Source: Sulfurimonas sp. HSL3-7
GTDB lineage: Bacteria > Campylobacterota > Campylobacteria > Campylobacterales > Sulfurimonadaceae
DNA length: 64,000 bases
Direction: 5' to 3'
Assembly (NCBI RefSeq): GCF_039645985.1
Contig: NZ_CP147919.1
Coordinates: 992,001-1,056,000 of the forward strand
Shown: piece after piece, positions 29,921-38,486 of the stretch
How the letters are laid out: each line of letters starts with the position of its first letter
Numbering within the stretch: the stretch's first letter is position 1
Position numbers and translations under genes: made by a program
The notes under the pieces: model-generated
What the model was told of the DNA's origin: nothing
The model's database searches: none
What the model saw: only the letters and a program-made list of their open reading frames with translations

Positions 29921-29982
29921 GTACATCGACTCTGGTTTCGCTCGCCGAAAAGCCAAGCAGTTGGCTTTTCTCATTGGCGAGC
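29921..29982 (-). terminator. radA terminator and repeat element copy 2
   Basis: The same CATCGACTCTGGTTTCGC start is followed by nested inverted repeats: outer GCTCGCC (29940-29946) with GGCGAGC (29976-29982), and a perfect 10-bp inner stem GAAAAGCCAA / TTGGCTTTTC around GCAG. It abuts the radA stop codon, so it is a likely terminator for radA. Confidence 0.65.
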
Positions 29983-31329
29983 TCACATCCAATCGATCAG
30001 TTTTGTTACTTCGTCGACGGCATAGCATTTGACGCCGTGGGTCTCTTTGGGCTTTTTGGCCAGAAGGACCTTGCTGATGTTGTGCATCTGCAGTTCGCGC
30101 AGCCGGGTGTCGACCTGAAAGACCTCCCGTATGTCACCGACAAGGGAGACCTCGCCGATGAAGACGGTCTCCTTGGAGATGGTGCGGTCTCTGAAAGAGC
30201 TGATGATGGCGGCGAGGACGGCGAGGTCGGCGGAGGTCTCATTGATCTTGATACCGCCGGCGATGTTGATAAAGACATCGTAGCCGTTGAGCGGGATCTC
30301 AAGCTTGCGCTCCAGCAGGGCAAGGAGCATGTTGAGACGGTTGTTGTCGAAACCGGTCGCCTGGCGTTTGGCGTTGGGCGCGTGCGAATCACTGACAAGG
30401 GCCTGCACCTCCAGGATGAGCGGGCGGGAGCCCTCCATCACGACGGTGAGGGCGGAGCCGGGCTGGGCCTTGCTCTGGTTGAAAAAGCGCGAGGAGATGT
30501 CTTTTGCCGAGACCAGCCCTTCGTTGCGCATCTCAAAGACACCGATCTCGTTGGTCGGCCCGAAACGGTTCTTGAAACCGCGGAGGATACGCAGCTCCTG
30601 GGAGCTGTCGCCTTCGAAATAGAGCACGGTGTCGACCATATGTTCCAGTACGCGCGGCCCGGCGATGGAACCCTCTTTGGTGATATGGCCGATGATGAAG
30701 ATGGCGATGCCCCGCTCTTTGGCGATGCGCATCAGATCAAAGGTGATCTGGCGCACCTGGGTCACCGAACCCGGTGCGGAGGTGATGTTCTCGGAGTACA
30801 TGGTCTGGATGGAGTCGATGATCAGAAACTCGTAGTCGCGCTGTTCGAGTTCAAAAAGGACCTGCTCGAGTCTGATCTCGCTGAGAAGGTAGAGGTTCTC
30901 GGCCGTGGCGTTGAGACGGTCCGCTCTGAGCTTGACCTGGCCTTCGGACTCCTCCCCGGTGACGTAGAGGGTGTTTTTCCCCGAATTGGCGATGTTCGCG
31001 CCGATCTTTAGGAGGAGCGTCGACTTGCCGACACCGGGGCTGCCGCCGATGAGCGTCAGCGAACCGGGGACGACACCGCCGCCGAGAACAAGGTCGAGTT
31101 CGATGTCGTTGCTGGAGTAGCGGGTGATCTCGGTATTGGTCACCTCGACAATGGCCTGGGCCTTGCTTTTGCCTGTCGGCGAAGAGGAGGTGAGCTTGAC
31201 GATCTCCTGCTGCTGCTCGGTGAGCTCGACCAACGAGTCCCAGGCGCCGCAGTTGGTGCACTTGCCCATCCATTTCGGCGAGGTCATCCCGCAGTGCTGG
31301 CATTCAAAAAGTACTTTTTTCTTAGCCAT
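29983..31329 (-). CDS. radA: DNA repair protein RadA (Sms)
   Basis: 448 residues. A zinc finger (C10, C13, C27, C30 in CQHCGMTSPKW...CTNCGAW) is followed by a RecA-like ATPase with Walker A GGSPGVGKST, the RadA KNRFG motif (RGFKNRFGPTNEIGV) and a Lon-type C-terminal domain. It acts in branch migration during recombination. It flanks the distal end of the integron array. Confidence 0.96.
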   Translation of the reverse strand: MAKKKVLFECQHCGMTSPKWMGKCTNCGAWDSLVELTEQQQEIVKLTSSSPTGKSKAQAIVEVTNTEITRYSSNDIELDLVLGGGVVPGSLTLIGGSPGVGKSTLLLKIGANIANSGKNTLYVTGEESEGQVKLRADRLNATAENLYLLSEIRLEQVLFELEQRDYEFLIIDSIQTMYSENITSAPGSVTQVRQITFDLMRIAKERGIAIFIIGHITKEGSIAGPRVLEHMVDTVLYFEGDSSQELRILRGFKNRFGPTNEIGVFEMRNEGLVSAKDISSRFFNQSKAQPGSALTVVMEGSRPLILEVQALVSDSHAPNAKRQATGFDNNRLNMLLALLERKLEIPLNGYDVFINIAGGIKINETSADLAVLAAIISSFRDRTISKETVFIGEVSLVGDIREVFQVDTRLRELQMHNISKVLLAKKPKETHGVKCYAVDEVTKLIDWM

Positions 31330-31461
31330 TTGATATCTCTGATGTGTTGCTTGATTTTCGGGTGAAAAATCTATTCAATATTTTGCCTTGATGAAATGTT
31401 TTATGATTGTAGCAAAGAGTGGAATAAGATGCGATATATCTGTCAGAATGTGTTCTTATTA

Positions 31462-31534
31462 CGTTAACGCATGAAATGAGCAGCCAAAAAGTCGCCAATG
31501 GGGTTTTGCTCGGTTTAAACAGGTTGTTGTCTGT
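31462..31534 (-). repeat. attC of cassette C25 (degenerate, end of array)
   Basis: ACGTTAACGCATGAAATGAGCAGCC resembles the left half of the array's main attC, and GGTTTTGCTCGG the right half, but the end boxes are mutated. The C25 gene ends inside it. Confidence 0.6.
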
Positions 31535-31964
31535 CTTCCCCCTCAGCCCTCATTTTTAATGCGTTATTCATTGATTCAAAACCTGTTTTAGTGTTTTTCT
31601 CCATGCTTTTCCAGATCAAAGGCACCAGTAGTCCTTTGAAAATCTCTTTTTGAATTAGAAAAGCGCCGTTTTCATTTCCCTTTATGATAAAGATATGTTC
31701 ACCATCAAATATACCTGGAAACAAAAAATGCCCCAGCCATCTGAACTCGGCATTGGCTTTGACAGTCAAAACAGTAGGTTTGAAACACATTTCCTTTCCA
31801 TCCGGCGGTGCTATACAAACGTTTAGCTTTTCACCTTCAATAACTTTCCCCCGTGCGCTTTTAATAAACGGATTCCACTGCGGATATTTATCGAGTTCGG
31901 TCAATATTGTCCAGATGCGTTCCGGTGTTGCGTTGATCTGTATTTTGGTTTCTATGCGTTTCAC
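31515..31964 (-). CDS. C25: SRPBCC-family (polyketide cyclase/START-like) protein
   Basis: 149 residues with the START/Bet-v1-like pattern: KIQINATPERIWTILTELDKYPQWNPFI at the start and a long C-terminal helix. Such proteins bind hydrophobic ligands. GTG start with a perfect GGAGGT site. The 3' end runs into the last attC. Confidence 0.82.
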   Translation of the reverse strand: MKRIETKIQINATPERIWTILTELDKYPQWNPFIKSARGKVIEGEKLNVCIAPPDGKEMCFKPTVLTVKANAEFRWLGHFLFPGIFDGEHIFIIKGNENGAFLIQKEIFKGLLVPLIWKSMEKNTKTGFESMNNALKMRAEGEDRQQPV

Positions 31965-32196
31965 TTTTCCACCTCCGTTGTAAAAGTAACCATTTAAAAT
32001 CTAAACATTATAGTAAAAACTGAAACGGTTTAATTGTATTGCTCAAAATAAAATCTTTTTCTGGCCCGTGCGGCTTTGTTTTGCCCTGGCGTAGAAGCAA
32101 AAGGGAGGAACAAGAGCAGAGACGGTGTCGCCTCACTTCGTTGCGAAGTTCCCTTCGGGCAGAAGGTGTAGGAAAAGCAGCCTCTCCCTTTACTCT

Positions 32197-32847
32197 CTAC
32201 TCTTTACGATCCTGTACATCTTTCGCCATCGCGCACATAAAAGCAAGACTGATCAAGGCTGTCGTTGCCAGCAAAAAGAGAAATACGATATGTAGTATCG
32301 TGTCGGGGTCACGCAGACCGGGAATGTAGCCAAAAACGCCAAGATACATAACCGCCAGCCATGAAAAACAAGCAGCGATCAGAAAAACCGCCCAGAGCTT
32401 ACTTAGGATCAAACGAACTCTCTCAGGCATCTTTTTTCCGTACCAGTCAAGCGGAGCATGAATACGTGTCGCAAAGGCCCAGGTGGGCAAGGAAACGATA
32501 AGATGCCCAAGCCCCCCGCCAAAGAGGGTTAACCCGATGAAAAATGCGAGCAGGATGCCCGCCCCCTTCGGTACGGAGAGGTACTTAAAGGCAAAGATGA
32601 TCAACGCAAGGCTGATCGCGACAATAATGATGCCGGTAATAAGGAAATTGGGCACAAGCGTGAAAGCGCCCTCGGTGCCGTAAGACCAGAAACGGTCCTC
32701 CATGCTGATGGCCTCGATAAATAGACCGTCAGTAGCCGTAAAACCCTGTCGTATTTCAAAAATACCGTGATTGAGCATGGCGGCCAGGCCCAGCAAAACA
32801 CTCATGGCCGATGCAGTCAGATGGACGTGACGGTTATAGGGTCTCAT
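32197..32847 (-). CDS. C24, gene 2: integral membrane protein
   Basis: 216 residues with about five to six hydrophobic helices; no family was recognised. It starts inside the stop of the preceding SRPBCC gene (4-bp overlap), so the two form one translationally coupled unit. No readable attC lies between it and C25, and the 230 bp downstream hold a small hairpin (CTTCGTTGCGAAG) but no gene. Confidence 0.7.
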   Translation of the reverse strand: MRPYNRHVHLTASAMSVLLGLAAMLNHGIFEIRQGFTATDGLFIEAISMEDRFWSYGTEGAFTLVPNFLITGIIIVAISLALIIFAFKYLSVPKGAGILLAFFIGLTLFGGGLGHLIVSLPTWAFATRIHAPLDWYGKKMPERVRLILSKLWAVFLIAACFSWLAVMYLGVFGYIPGLRDPDTILHIVFLFLLATTALISLAFMCAMAKDVQDRKE

Positions 32848-33464
32848 TGTCTCTCGATTATCGGTTTAAAATTGACAAGTTCATCACGAAACTGCCTGGC
32901 CCACTCGCCCCTGTTTCCGGTTACAAAGGCCAGAACATCGATCAGCGACTTATAGAATGGATTGAGCATATCGATGACAATCGTCTGCTGAAGCCGTGTT
33001 GTCCCGCGGTCCGTTTCGGCGAAGTCAAAATAGACGTACACGTTCATCTGCGCCATCTCTGTTTTGGTCTTTCTGTCACAGACGATCGTAGGCGTCGACT
33101 CAAATTGGATTAGCGTATTCGCCACGACCTTTGTCACGATATAATGGTTGTATACAATGTCATGCTTATCACCTTCGAGGCACCTGATCTCAGCGCCCTT
33201 CTCAAGTCTCTGCGCATTAAGGATCGTAAACTCGGTATGCATGTCGGTCAGCTCTTGGTAGATTTCAGGCAGGCGGTACTGGATAAAGTGAAATACCTCT
33301 GAAACGGGCCGGTCGATCTCAATACTATTGTGAATATAGTATGAATTGGCCCGGTCACGGGGGTTGGACGCATCATAGTTTAGAGAAGATAGGATAAGCG
33401 TAGAAAAAACGACCAGCAAAAAACCGAAAAGTACCCCTGCAATCCATATGATTTTCTTTTTCAT
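32844..33464 (-). CDS. C24, gene 1: membrane-anchored SRPBCC-like protein
   Basis: 206 residues: an N-terminal membrane anchor (about 5-27), then a START-like domain (IEIDRPVSEVFHFIQYRLPEI; long C-terminal helix). It probably binds a lipid or other hydrophobic ligand on the outer face of the inner membrane. Coupled to the membrane protein downstream. Confidence 0.7.
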   Translation of the reverse strand: MKKKIIWIAGVLFGFLLVVFSTLILSSLNYDASNPRDRANSYYIHNSIEIDRPVSEVFHFIQYRLPEIYQELTDMHTEFTILNAQRLEKGAEIRCLEGDKHDIVYNHYIVTKVVANTLIQFESTPTIVCDRKTKTEMAQMNVYVYFDFAETDRGTTRLQQTIVIDMLNPFYKSLIDVLAFVTGNRGEWARQFRDELVNFKPIIERQ

Positions 33465-33471
33465 ATTCTTA

Positions 33472-33543
33472 CCTCCCGGTTTACAATGCGCAATAAAAAA
33501 GCCGTCCGTCGGTTTTCGATCGGTCTCCTTTGGTCTGTTAGCT
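33472..33543 (-). repeat. attC of cassette C23
   Basis: The main attC type with a mutated left box (CCTCCCG in place of CCTAACG) and altered arms. Right box GTTAGCT contains the stop codon of the GNAT gene. Confidence 0.75.
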
Positions 33544-33951
33544 TATTTTATCGTCTTGTCCGAGAACCCAGCATCGCGGATTGTTCGAGTAGCCGATATG
33601 GCCGTAATAGGTGTGGGCATCCGGTGCGGCCACCAGCACCAGTTTGCATTTTTCACCCAGCTGTTTCTGGGTAATCCTCTGCAGCTCTTTTCCTATCCCT
33701 TTTTTCTGATATTCCCGACGGACCGCGAGATCGCAAAGGTAGCAGGCATAATGGAAATCCGTCATTGAACGGGCGACACCGACGAGGATATCCCCGTCCC
33801 ATGCCGTGACCATGAGATTACTGTTGGTTACCATACCTTCCATACAGGTCACATCGTCAGTAGGACGTCGCTGTGCAAGTGTGGACTCTTCAAGAAGATC
33901 AATGAACTGCTGCGCCGAAATAGGGTGATTCACCTTGTAAGAGATATCCAT
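33538..33951 (-). CDS. C23: GNAT-family acetyltransferase
   Basis: About 137 residues with the acetyl-CoA-binding motif LAVRREYQKKGIGKELQR and a C-terminal YYGHIGY. The substrate is unknown. The start at 33951 follows AAAGGAT; an ATG five codons earlier is possible. Confidence 0.88.
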   Translation of the reverse strand: MDISYKVNHPISAQQFIDLLEESTLAQRRPTDDVTCMEGMVTNSNLMVTAWDGDILVGVARSMTDFHYACYLCDLAVRREYQKKGIGKELQRITQKQLGEKCKLVLVAAPDAHTYYGHIGYSNNPRCWVLGQDDKIS

Positions 33952-34055
33952 TATTATCCTTTCCAATCAGGCCGCGGCCGTAAGGGGTGTATTGCCTGCA
34001 GTGAATGGCTGGCCGATGATAGAGATATGGCGCCACGGCCAACACGGTGCGGCTT

Positions 34056-34541
34056 TTACTCCGTATCGATCATCAACGAAACAGAGCCAAAGCCGCCGTG
34101 GTGCATTACCTCTCGCAGAACAACCAGACCCAGTGCGACGTGGGCCGGGGACGCGGCTTGATGCCAGGCGATGGGAGAACCTCCGGCATGATCTGCAAGC
34201 TGGTTGAACAGGCTCTCAACCGACGCAATGGGTACGACGGTGTTATCGGTTGCAGACAACATATGAAAGATCTCGACCAGCTCCAAACCGGAGACCCTGA
34301 GTTCTGTGCTCGCAGGCAGGGAACGAAGGATTGGCATGATCAGGTCTTCGACTTGATTGATGGCGTCCTCAACCCTTGCTCCAGTCAGTTTCCCCTGCTC
34401 AAGAGCGTTTCTGATACGGGAAACTGAGGCATGGATACTTTGCGCTGGACCGCTGCCTGTTGAGGCAATGAAGCGCAGTTGGTCGCCTTCGAGCTGTAAC
34501 TGCATATATTTGTTTTGTTCAAGCGCTGATTCGTTATGCAT
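34056..34541 (-). CDS. C22: protein of unknown function
   Basis: 161 residues, soluble, no motif recognised. It lies between the C21 attC and the GNAT cassette. No readable attC follows it, so it may be in a decayed or fused cassette. Confidence 0.6.
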   Translation of the reverse strand: MHNESALEQNKYMQLQLEGDQLRFIASTGSGPAQSIHASVSRIRNALEQGKLTGARVEDAINQVEDLIMPILRSLPASTELRVSGLELVEIFHMLSATDNTVVPIASVESLFNQLADHAGGSPIAWHQAASPAHVALGLVVLREVMHHGGFGSVSLMIDTE

Positions 34542-34587
34542 AACCTATCCGTCTGTTTGAAATATCATAGCACGACTTTGCTTTGGC

Positions 34588-34650
34588 GGGTAACGTTCAG
34601 AATGAGCACTCAAAAAGCCGCTTTCGCTTTTTGGTTGGTCGCCGATGGGG
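34588..34650 (-). repeat. attC of cassette C21 (degenerate right half)
   Basis: Left half GGGTAACGTTCAGAATGAGC and arm CAAAAAGCCGC match the main type. The right arm is altered after TTTTTGGTTGGTC, and a possible right box GTTAATG lies farther right, at about 34679-34685. Confidence 0.7.
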
Positions 34651-34656
34651 CGCTAT

Positions 34657-34854
34657 CTATTTTATTGCTTCTTTATCTGTTAATGCTCTACCAACCCACA
34701 CCTTTGCCTCTCTGGAACCAGCACTTAACGCAATTTCCCGCAATACTTTTTCTTCTACTTCGGATGCTTTTCTATCAATCATCTCTAGTGGGTGCATTAC
34801 GGCTATAGGACGCACTAGGCTTTTCGGAAGAGATTTGTCATACCCCAGAGTCAC
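34657..34854 (-). CDS. C21, gene 2: small protein of unknown function
   Basis: 65 residues, GTG start overlapping the stop of the lipoprotein gene (GTGA), so coupled translation is likely. Basic, without membrane helix; no family known. Its 3' end meets the attC, as in typical cassettes. Confidence 0.5.
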   Translation of the reverse strand: MTLGYDKSLPKSLVRPIAVMHPLEMIDRKASEVEEKVLREIALSAGSREAKVWVGRALTDKEAIK

Positions 34855-35414
34855 AATTTCTTTTCAGGCAATTTCTCAAAAATGAGTTTCAATATATGGG
34901 CATCACTTGAACTACTGGTGACCTTTCCACCCAGTGAAAGGCTGGAAATCTTGATTTCTATGCCACCTGATTTATCAGTCGATACATTAAATCCTGTTTC
35001 AACAACCAACTTTTGCAGTTCTAGGTAATTGTCATGTTCAATCGCTCTGACTGCAGCCACCACATATTGTGCGAGCTGCAGACCGGTACCAGGCCGTACA
35101 CTTTTTGTTTGAGAAGTATTCGGGGTCAGAACAAGGGTTAAAGTGTTTGATTCAGCATTACTTTTAGTGCCGTCAGCTGATAAGACAAGTGATGCGGAGC
35201 CTTCATTTTTCATCTCGGCTTTAGTTGATAAAACAATTTCTGCTTGTTTAAAAGGCGGCAAAGCAGTTCCGGTTGTTTGCGTGTTGATTTCATTGATCGC
35301 TATTTGAATTTCATTCAATAATGAACTTACAGCAATATTCGTTTCCTTTGGACTTTGTAAACCTGCACATCCGGTTAGGAGTATGATCATAAGTGCAACG
35401 AGTAATGATCTCAT
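34851..35414 (-). CDS. C21, gene 1: lipoprotein of unknown function
   Basis: 187 residues. Lipobox LLTGC at about residues 13-17, after a short hydrophobic signal, predicts a membrane-anchored lipoprotein. The rest is soluble and mixed alpha/beta; no domain was recognised. Confidence 0.75.
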   Translation of the reverse strand: MRSLLVALMIILLTGCAGLQSPKETNIAVSSLLNEIQIAINEINTQTTGTALPPFKQAEIVLSTKAEMKNEGSASLVLSADGTKSNAESNTLTLVLTPNTSQTKSVRPGTGLQLAQYVVAAVRAIEHDNYLELQKLVVETGFNVSTDKSGGIEIKISSLSLGGKVTSSSSDAHILKLIFEKLPEKKL

Positions 35415-35510
35415 TATTGTGTTCCTTTCATTGTAAGCTATTAAGTAGCATACATTCTATAGTTCTAAAACTGAATTTTCAGAATATTTGAAAACATTTT
35501 TTATAGCTAT

Positions 35511-35594
35511 ATTTAACAAAATATATTGAAGTGATGGAAAAGCCATGCCGTTTGCCGGCATGCTTATGTGTGAAAGAGGAGGGGTTTGTTATGT
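35511..35594 (-). repeat. Candidate attC of cassette C20 (different type)
   Basis: ATTTAAC at 35511 fits RYYYAAC and GTTATGT at 35588 is close to GTTRRRY. They enclose an inverted repeat around CATGCCGTTTGCCGGCATG. It sits exactly between C20 and C21, as an attC should, but its arms are unrelated to the main type. Confidence 0.5.
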
Positions 35595-35649
35595 GACAGC
35601 GTCGACTGTATTCGCCCGTATGATACGCTATCAACTCTTATGCTGAAAA

Positions 35650-36024
35650 TTATTGCTGCTGCGCCGCTTGTTGTTCCTCGATCTCTTTGCGTACCTTATC
35701 CATGTCGAGTGCCTGCACTTGTCCCACGATATCGACCAAAGCCTCTTCAGATAGAACACCGGCCTGGTTAAAAACGATGATCTGCTCTTTTAGAATCACG
35801 GTCGTCGGAATGGAACGGATCTGAAAATGACCGGCCAGTCCCTGCTGCTCTTCCGTATTGACTTTTCCAAAGATGATGTCTGGAAACTGTTCGGAAGTTT
35901 TTTCAAAAATTGGTCCGAAAGATTTACAAGGCCCGCACCACGGTGCCCAAAAATCGATAATTACGATGTCATTGTCTGTAACGGTTTTTTCGAAGTTCTC
36001 TTCTGTAAGTGTAACGAGTGCCAC
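35650..36024 (-). CDS. C20: thioredoxin
   Basis: 124 residues with the redox motif FWAPWCGPCKSF and cis-proline segment RSIPTTVIL, ending in a Glu/Gln/Ala-rich tail that is longer than in ordinary TrxA. A cytosolic disulfide reductase. Its position between attC C19 and the candidate attC at 35511 makes it a cassette rather than the host trxA. Confidence 0.9.
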   Translation of the reverse strand: MALVTLTEENFEKTVTDNDIVIIDFWAPWCGPCKSFGPIFEKTSEQFPDIIFGKVNTEEQQGLAGHFQIRSIPTTVILKEQIIVFNQAGVLSEEALVDIVGQVQALDMDKVRKEIEEQQAAQQQ

Positions 36025-36075
36025 GGTTTATCCTTTGTTGTTGGGCGGCATTATGACATATTAGATTGAAACTGG

Positions 36076-36147
36076 GTATAACGTTTAAAATGGGCAATCA
36101 AAAATCTACCCGTGGGTTATTGATTGTTCTTCACTGGCTTGTTATTT
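36076..36147 (-). repeat. attC of cassette C19
   Basis: GTATAAC left box; main-type arms in mutated form (GGGCAATCAAAAATCTACCC); right box GTTATTT. Confidence 0.8.
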
Positions 36148-36249
36148 GTTCTCCTTGATATGTTTCATAAGGTCTTTTATTTCTTCAAGTTCACGTTGAA
36201 TGTTTTTTGATGATACACTTGCATTATATGCCATAATGATAAGTTTCAT
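36142..36249 (-). CDS. C19: remnant or very small cassette ORF
   Basis: A possible 35-codon end ending ...LMKHIKENK just inside the attC, as genuine cassette genes do. It has no visible ribosome-binding site. Upstream it runs into antisense of the selO fragment, so it is probably the 3' remnant of a broken cassette gene. Confidence 0.3.
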   Translation of the reverse strand: MKLIIMAYNASVSSKNIQRELEEIKDLMKHIKENK

Positions 36250-36598
36250 GGAAACCAAAAAAACACCTGCGTCCAACAATGAGAAACTGCTCAAACGCTG
36301 GTCACAGTGGCTGGAGAAATGGCACTCCTGCATCGATGTAACGACAGCCGAGTCCCGCCAGAAACTATCGGAACAGATGAAGCAGGTGAACCCAAAATAC
36401 ACCCTGCGGGAGTGGTTCCTCGTCCCTGCCTATCAAGCCGCCGAAAAAGGTGACTATACGATCATCAAAGAGCTGCAGGAAGTGATGACAAAGCCCTATG
36501 ATGAGCAGTCAAAAGAGACAGAAGCAAAATACTACGCGAAAAAGCCTTCGCAGTTCTTCGATATCGCCGGGATATCCCACGTGAGCTGTTCGTCGTAA
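36248..36598 (+). pseudogene. selO: 3' fragment of selO (protein adenylyltransferase SelO/YdiU), inverted
   Basis: About 117 codons matching only the C-terminus of the SelO/UPF0061 family: NPKYTLREWFLVPAYQAAE, GDYTIIKELQEVM, PYDEQSKE and the terminal SCSS with the redox cysteine. The kinase-like AMPylation domain (the first three quarters) is missing, so the fragment cannot be an active enzyme. It is opposite in direction to nearly every other array gene. Confidence 0.85.
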
Positions 36599-36656
36599 GT
36601 TTCATCTGAATTACACCAGTCGAGATTTTAAGAGAAATCAACACTTTACGCATACA

Positions 36657-36727
36657 TTTTAGGTTTAGGAGTGGAAATTCAACCCCTGGGGTATATTTTT
36701 GATTGGTCTGCTTTGGAAATGTGTACG
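36657..36727 (-). repeat. attC of cassette C18 (strongly decayed)
   Basis: Only the right arm TATTTTTGATTGGTCTGCTTTGG is well kept; the left arm and both end boxes are eroded. Confidence 0.55.
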
Positions 36728-36784
36728 CGCAGAGGATCATAAGTTCGGGCGGCAGCAACTGCCCTTGTGATAACCACCTGATCT

Positions 36785-38290
36785 TTAAATTTTTGTATAA
36801 GTGTATCCACCCCACGTAAGCGTGCTCCCGCTGATACTGTATGCAACATCGGTATAGGAGTTCCCGGATACCTGCGTTGTTGTCCCGGAAGAGTCTTCGT
36901 AGACCATTTTTGAAATGGTGTAATCCATACTGCTGCCATTGGCAGTGACATTGGTGAGATACGTTGTAAGTGTTGCATCATAGCCATTGATGGATTCCTG
37001 GAAGATCGTCGCGGTACAGAACTGGGTAAATGTCACAGAGACCTTGTCCGCGCTCGGTCGGACCCATGTTCCCAGCAGGTTTGCATCGCCGCAGTTGCTG
37101 GGTTGGATGACCGTTACCGGGGGGTCATAACTCACCTGAACCTTATTGTTGGCATCAACAAAGAGTGAATTGTCCCCGCCTGTTCCCAAGGCAGAGACAC
37201 CGGACAAATCCGGGACTTTCAACGCGTTGAAGAGTTCCGGCTTGTCGCTGCTGGTAAAGCCCAACCTGTTTTCGATGGAGTTCAGGCCCGAACTGTATAC
37301 GTCTCCGCCGTTGGTCAGGAACAGGCTGTACCGGTCACCCGCCGAAACAGATTTGAGATCGGATACTGCCGTGATCTCGATAGGATCACTCTGTTCATCC
37401 GTCGCATAATTTCCGAGGCTCAGCTCGCCGTTTATACCGTTACCGAAGCCGAATAATTTATTGTCAATGTCCAGGAGCAGGGTATGCTCATACCCGACCG
37501 AAACCTGTTTGATATTGGCAAGTGTATTGATCTTTTGAGGGATAACGCTGTTCGCCGTTCCCCCCTGACCCAGTCGGCCGTTTTTGCCAAAACCGAAACT
37601 GTACACGTCACCATTGTTATCCATGGCAACGCTAAAGCCTTTTCCGGAATCAACATTTTTGATATTGCTTAGCGAGACGATTTGAATGGGCGTATCGAAG
37701 TACTGCGAATCATTGTTATCATAGAACCCTAATTGCGTTTCATCGTAAGTACAGTCATATTCATAAGTATCACACCCTGCGTCGCCGAAACTGTATACAT
37801 TACCGTTACTGTCCACCACGACAGAAAAATTGTTTCCTGCGGATATATCTATGATATTCGACAGTTGGGTTAATTGCTGAGCAGAAGTGAGAAAGGGGTA
37901 AACGTCTCTATCCAGTGCCAATTGGCCCATATAGTTGCTTCCATAACCATAAACATTGCCGTTTGTATCCAGCGCTAGCAGATGATCATTGCCCGCAGAA
38001 ATTTTTGTGATATTGGAGAGTCCGCTCAGGAGGTTGAGCGTGACCGTATCATCGTTGTTCAAATCCGACGTATCCAGGACGTAAACATAACCGACGGAGG
38101 TTAGAAGAAAGGTTTTGCCGGACGTATCATAATAACTTTCGACCTGTATCACATCAGCCAGTTCAACTTCTTTATAGATCCCTTCAGAGGATGTTGAAGT
38201 ACCATCAGTACCTCCGCCTCCGCCGCAAGCACTTAAAAAGACCAGAGCAACTATGCCCATTAGAAATTGAAGTGGTTTCATCCTATCCAT
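36785..38290 (-). CDS. C18: lipoprotein with RCC1-like repeats
   Basis: 501 residues. Lipobox FLSAC (C22), then a glycine/serine linker and about six RCC1-type blades, each with a pattern such as HLLALDTNGNVYGYGSNYMGQL or FSVAMDNNGDVYSFGFGKNGRL. A C-terminal domain of about 100 residues carries CGDANLLGTWV. It is probably a surface or periplasmic beta-propeller binding protein. It is the longest cassette product. Confidence 0.82.
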   Translation of the reverse strand: MDRMKPLQFLMGIVALVFLSACGGGGGTDGTSTSSEGIYKEVELADVIQVESYYDTSGKTFLLTSVGYVYVLDTSDLNNDDTVTLNLLSGLSNITKISAGNDHLLALDTNGNVYGYGSNYMGQLALDRDVYPFLTSAQQLTQLSNIIDISAGNNFSVVVDSNGNVYSFGDAGCDTYEYDCTYDETQLGFYDNNDSQYFDTPIQIVSLSNIKNVDSGKGFSVAMDNNGDVYSFGFGKNGRLGQGGTANSVIPQKINTLANIKQVSVGYEHTLLLDIDNKLFGFGNGINGELSLGNYATDEQSDPIEITAVSDLKSVSAGDRYSLFLTNGGDVYSSGLNSIENRLGFTSSDKPELFNALKVPDLSGVSALGTGGDNSLFVDANNKVQVSYDPPVTVIQPSNCGDANLLGTWVRPSADKVSVTFTQFCTATIFQESINGYDATLTTYLTNVTANGSSMDYTISKMVYEDSSGTTTQVSGNSYTDVAYSISGSTLTWGGYTYTKI

Positions 38291-38414
38291 CCTGTTTTTT
38301 GCATTGATGATAACATTATAATCTTATATTCAACAGTGTACTGTCGCTGAAAAACCAGACAACGAGTAGACGGGATTCAGCCTGTGTCCCGTCATTTCGG
38401 ATGCGTGACGCCTG

Positions 38415-38486
38415 AGATAACGTCTGAAAGGGGCACTCAAAAAGCCGCCTGCGGGTTTTTGAGTGGTCTCCTTTGTTTTGTTATCT
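38415..38486 (-). repeat. attC of cassette C17
   Basis: Main type: AGATAAC ... GTTATCT, arms CACTCAAAAAGCCGCC / GGGTTTTTGAGTGG. The C17 stop lies in the right box; its 5' core is also GTTATCT. Confidence 0.9.

Noticed and set aside
29893-31011. Long + strand frame opposite radA
   Set aside because: Antisense of a clearly coding gene in a GC-rich stretch; its sequence has no protein-like motif.
31985-32196. Possible attC of C24
   Set aside because: Only a small CTTCG hairpin is present; the core boxes could not be found.
33966-34056. GC-rich inverted repeats as a possible attC for C22
   Set aside because: No RYYYAAC or GTTRRRY boxes at suitable positions.
36465-36815. - strand frame of 116 codons
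   Set aside because: It runs across the selO fragment, the decayed C18 attC and the end of the RCC1 gene, so it is a chance frame.
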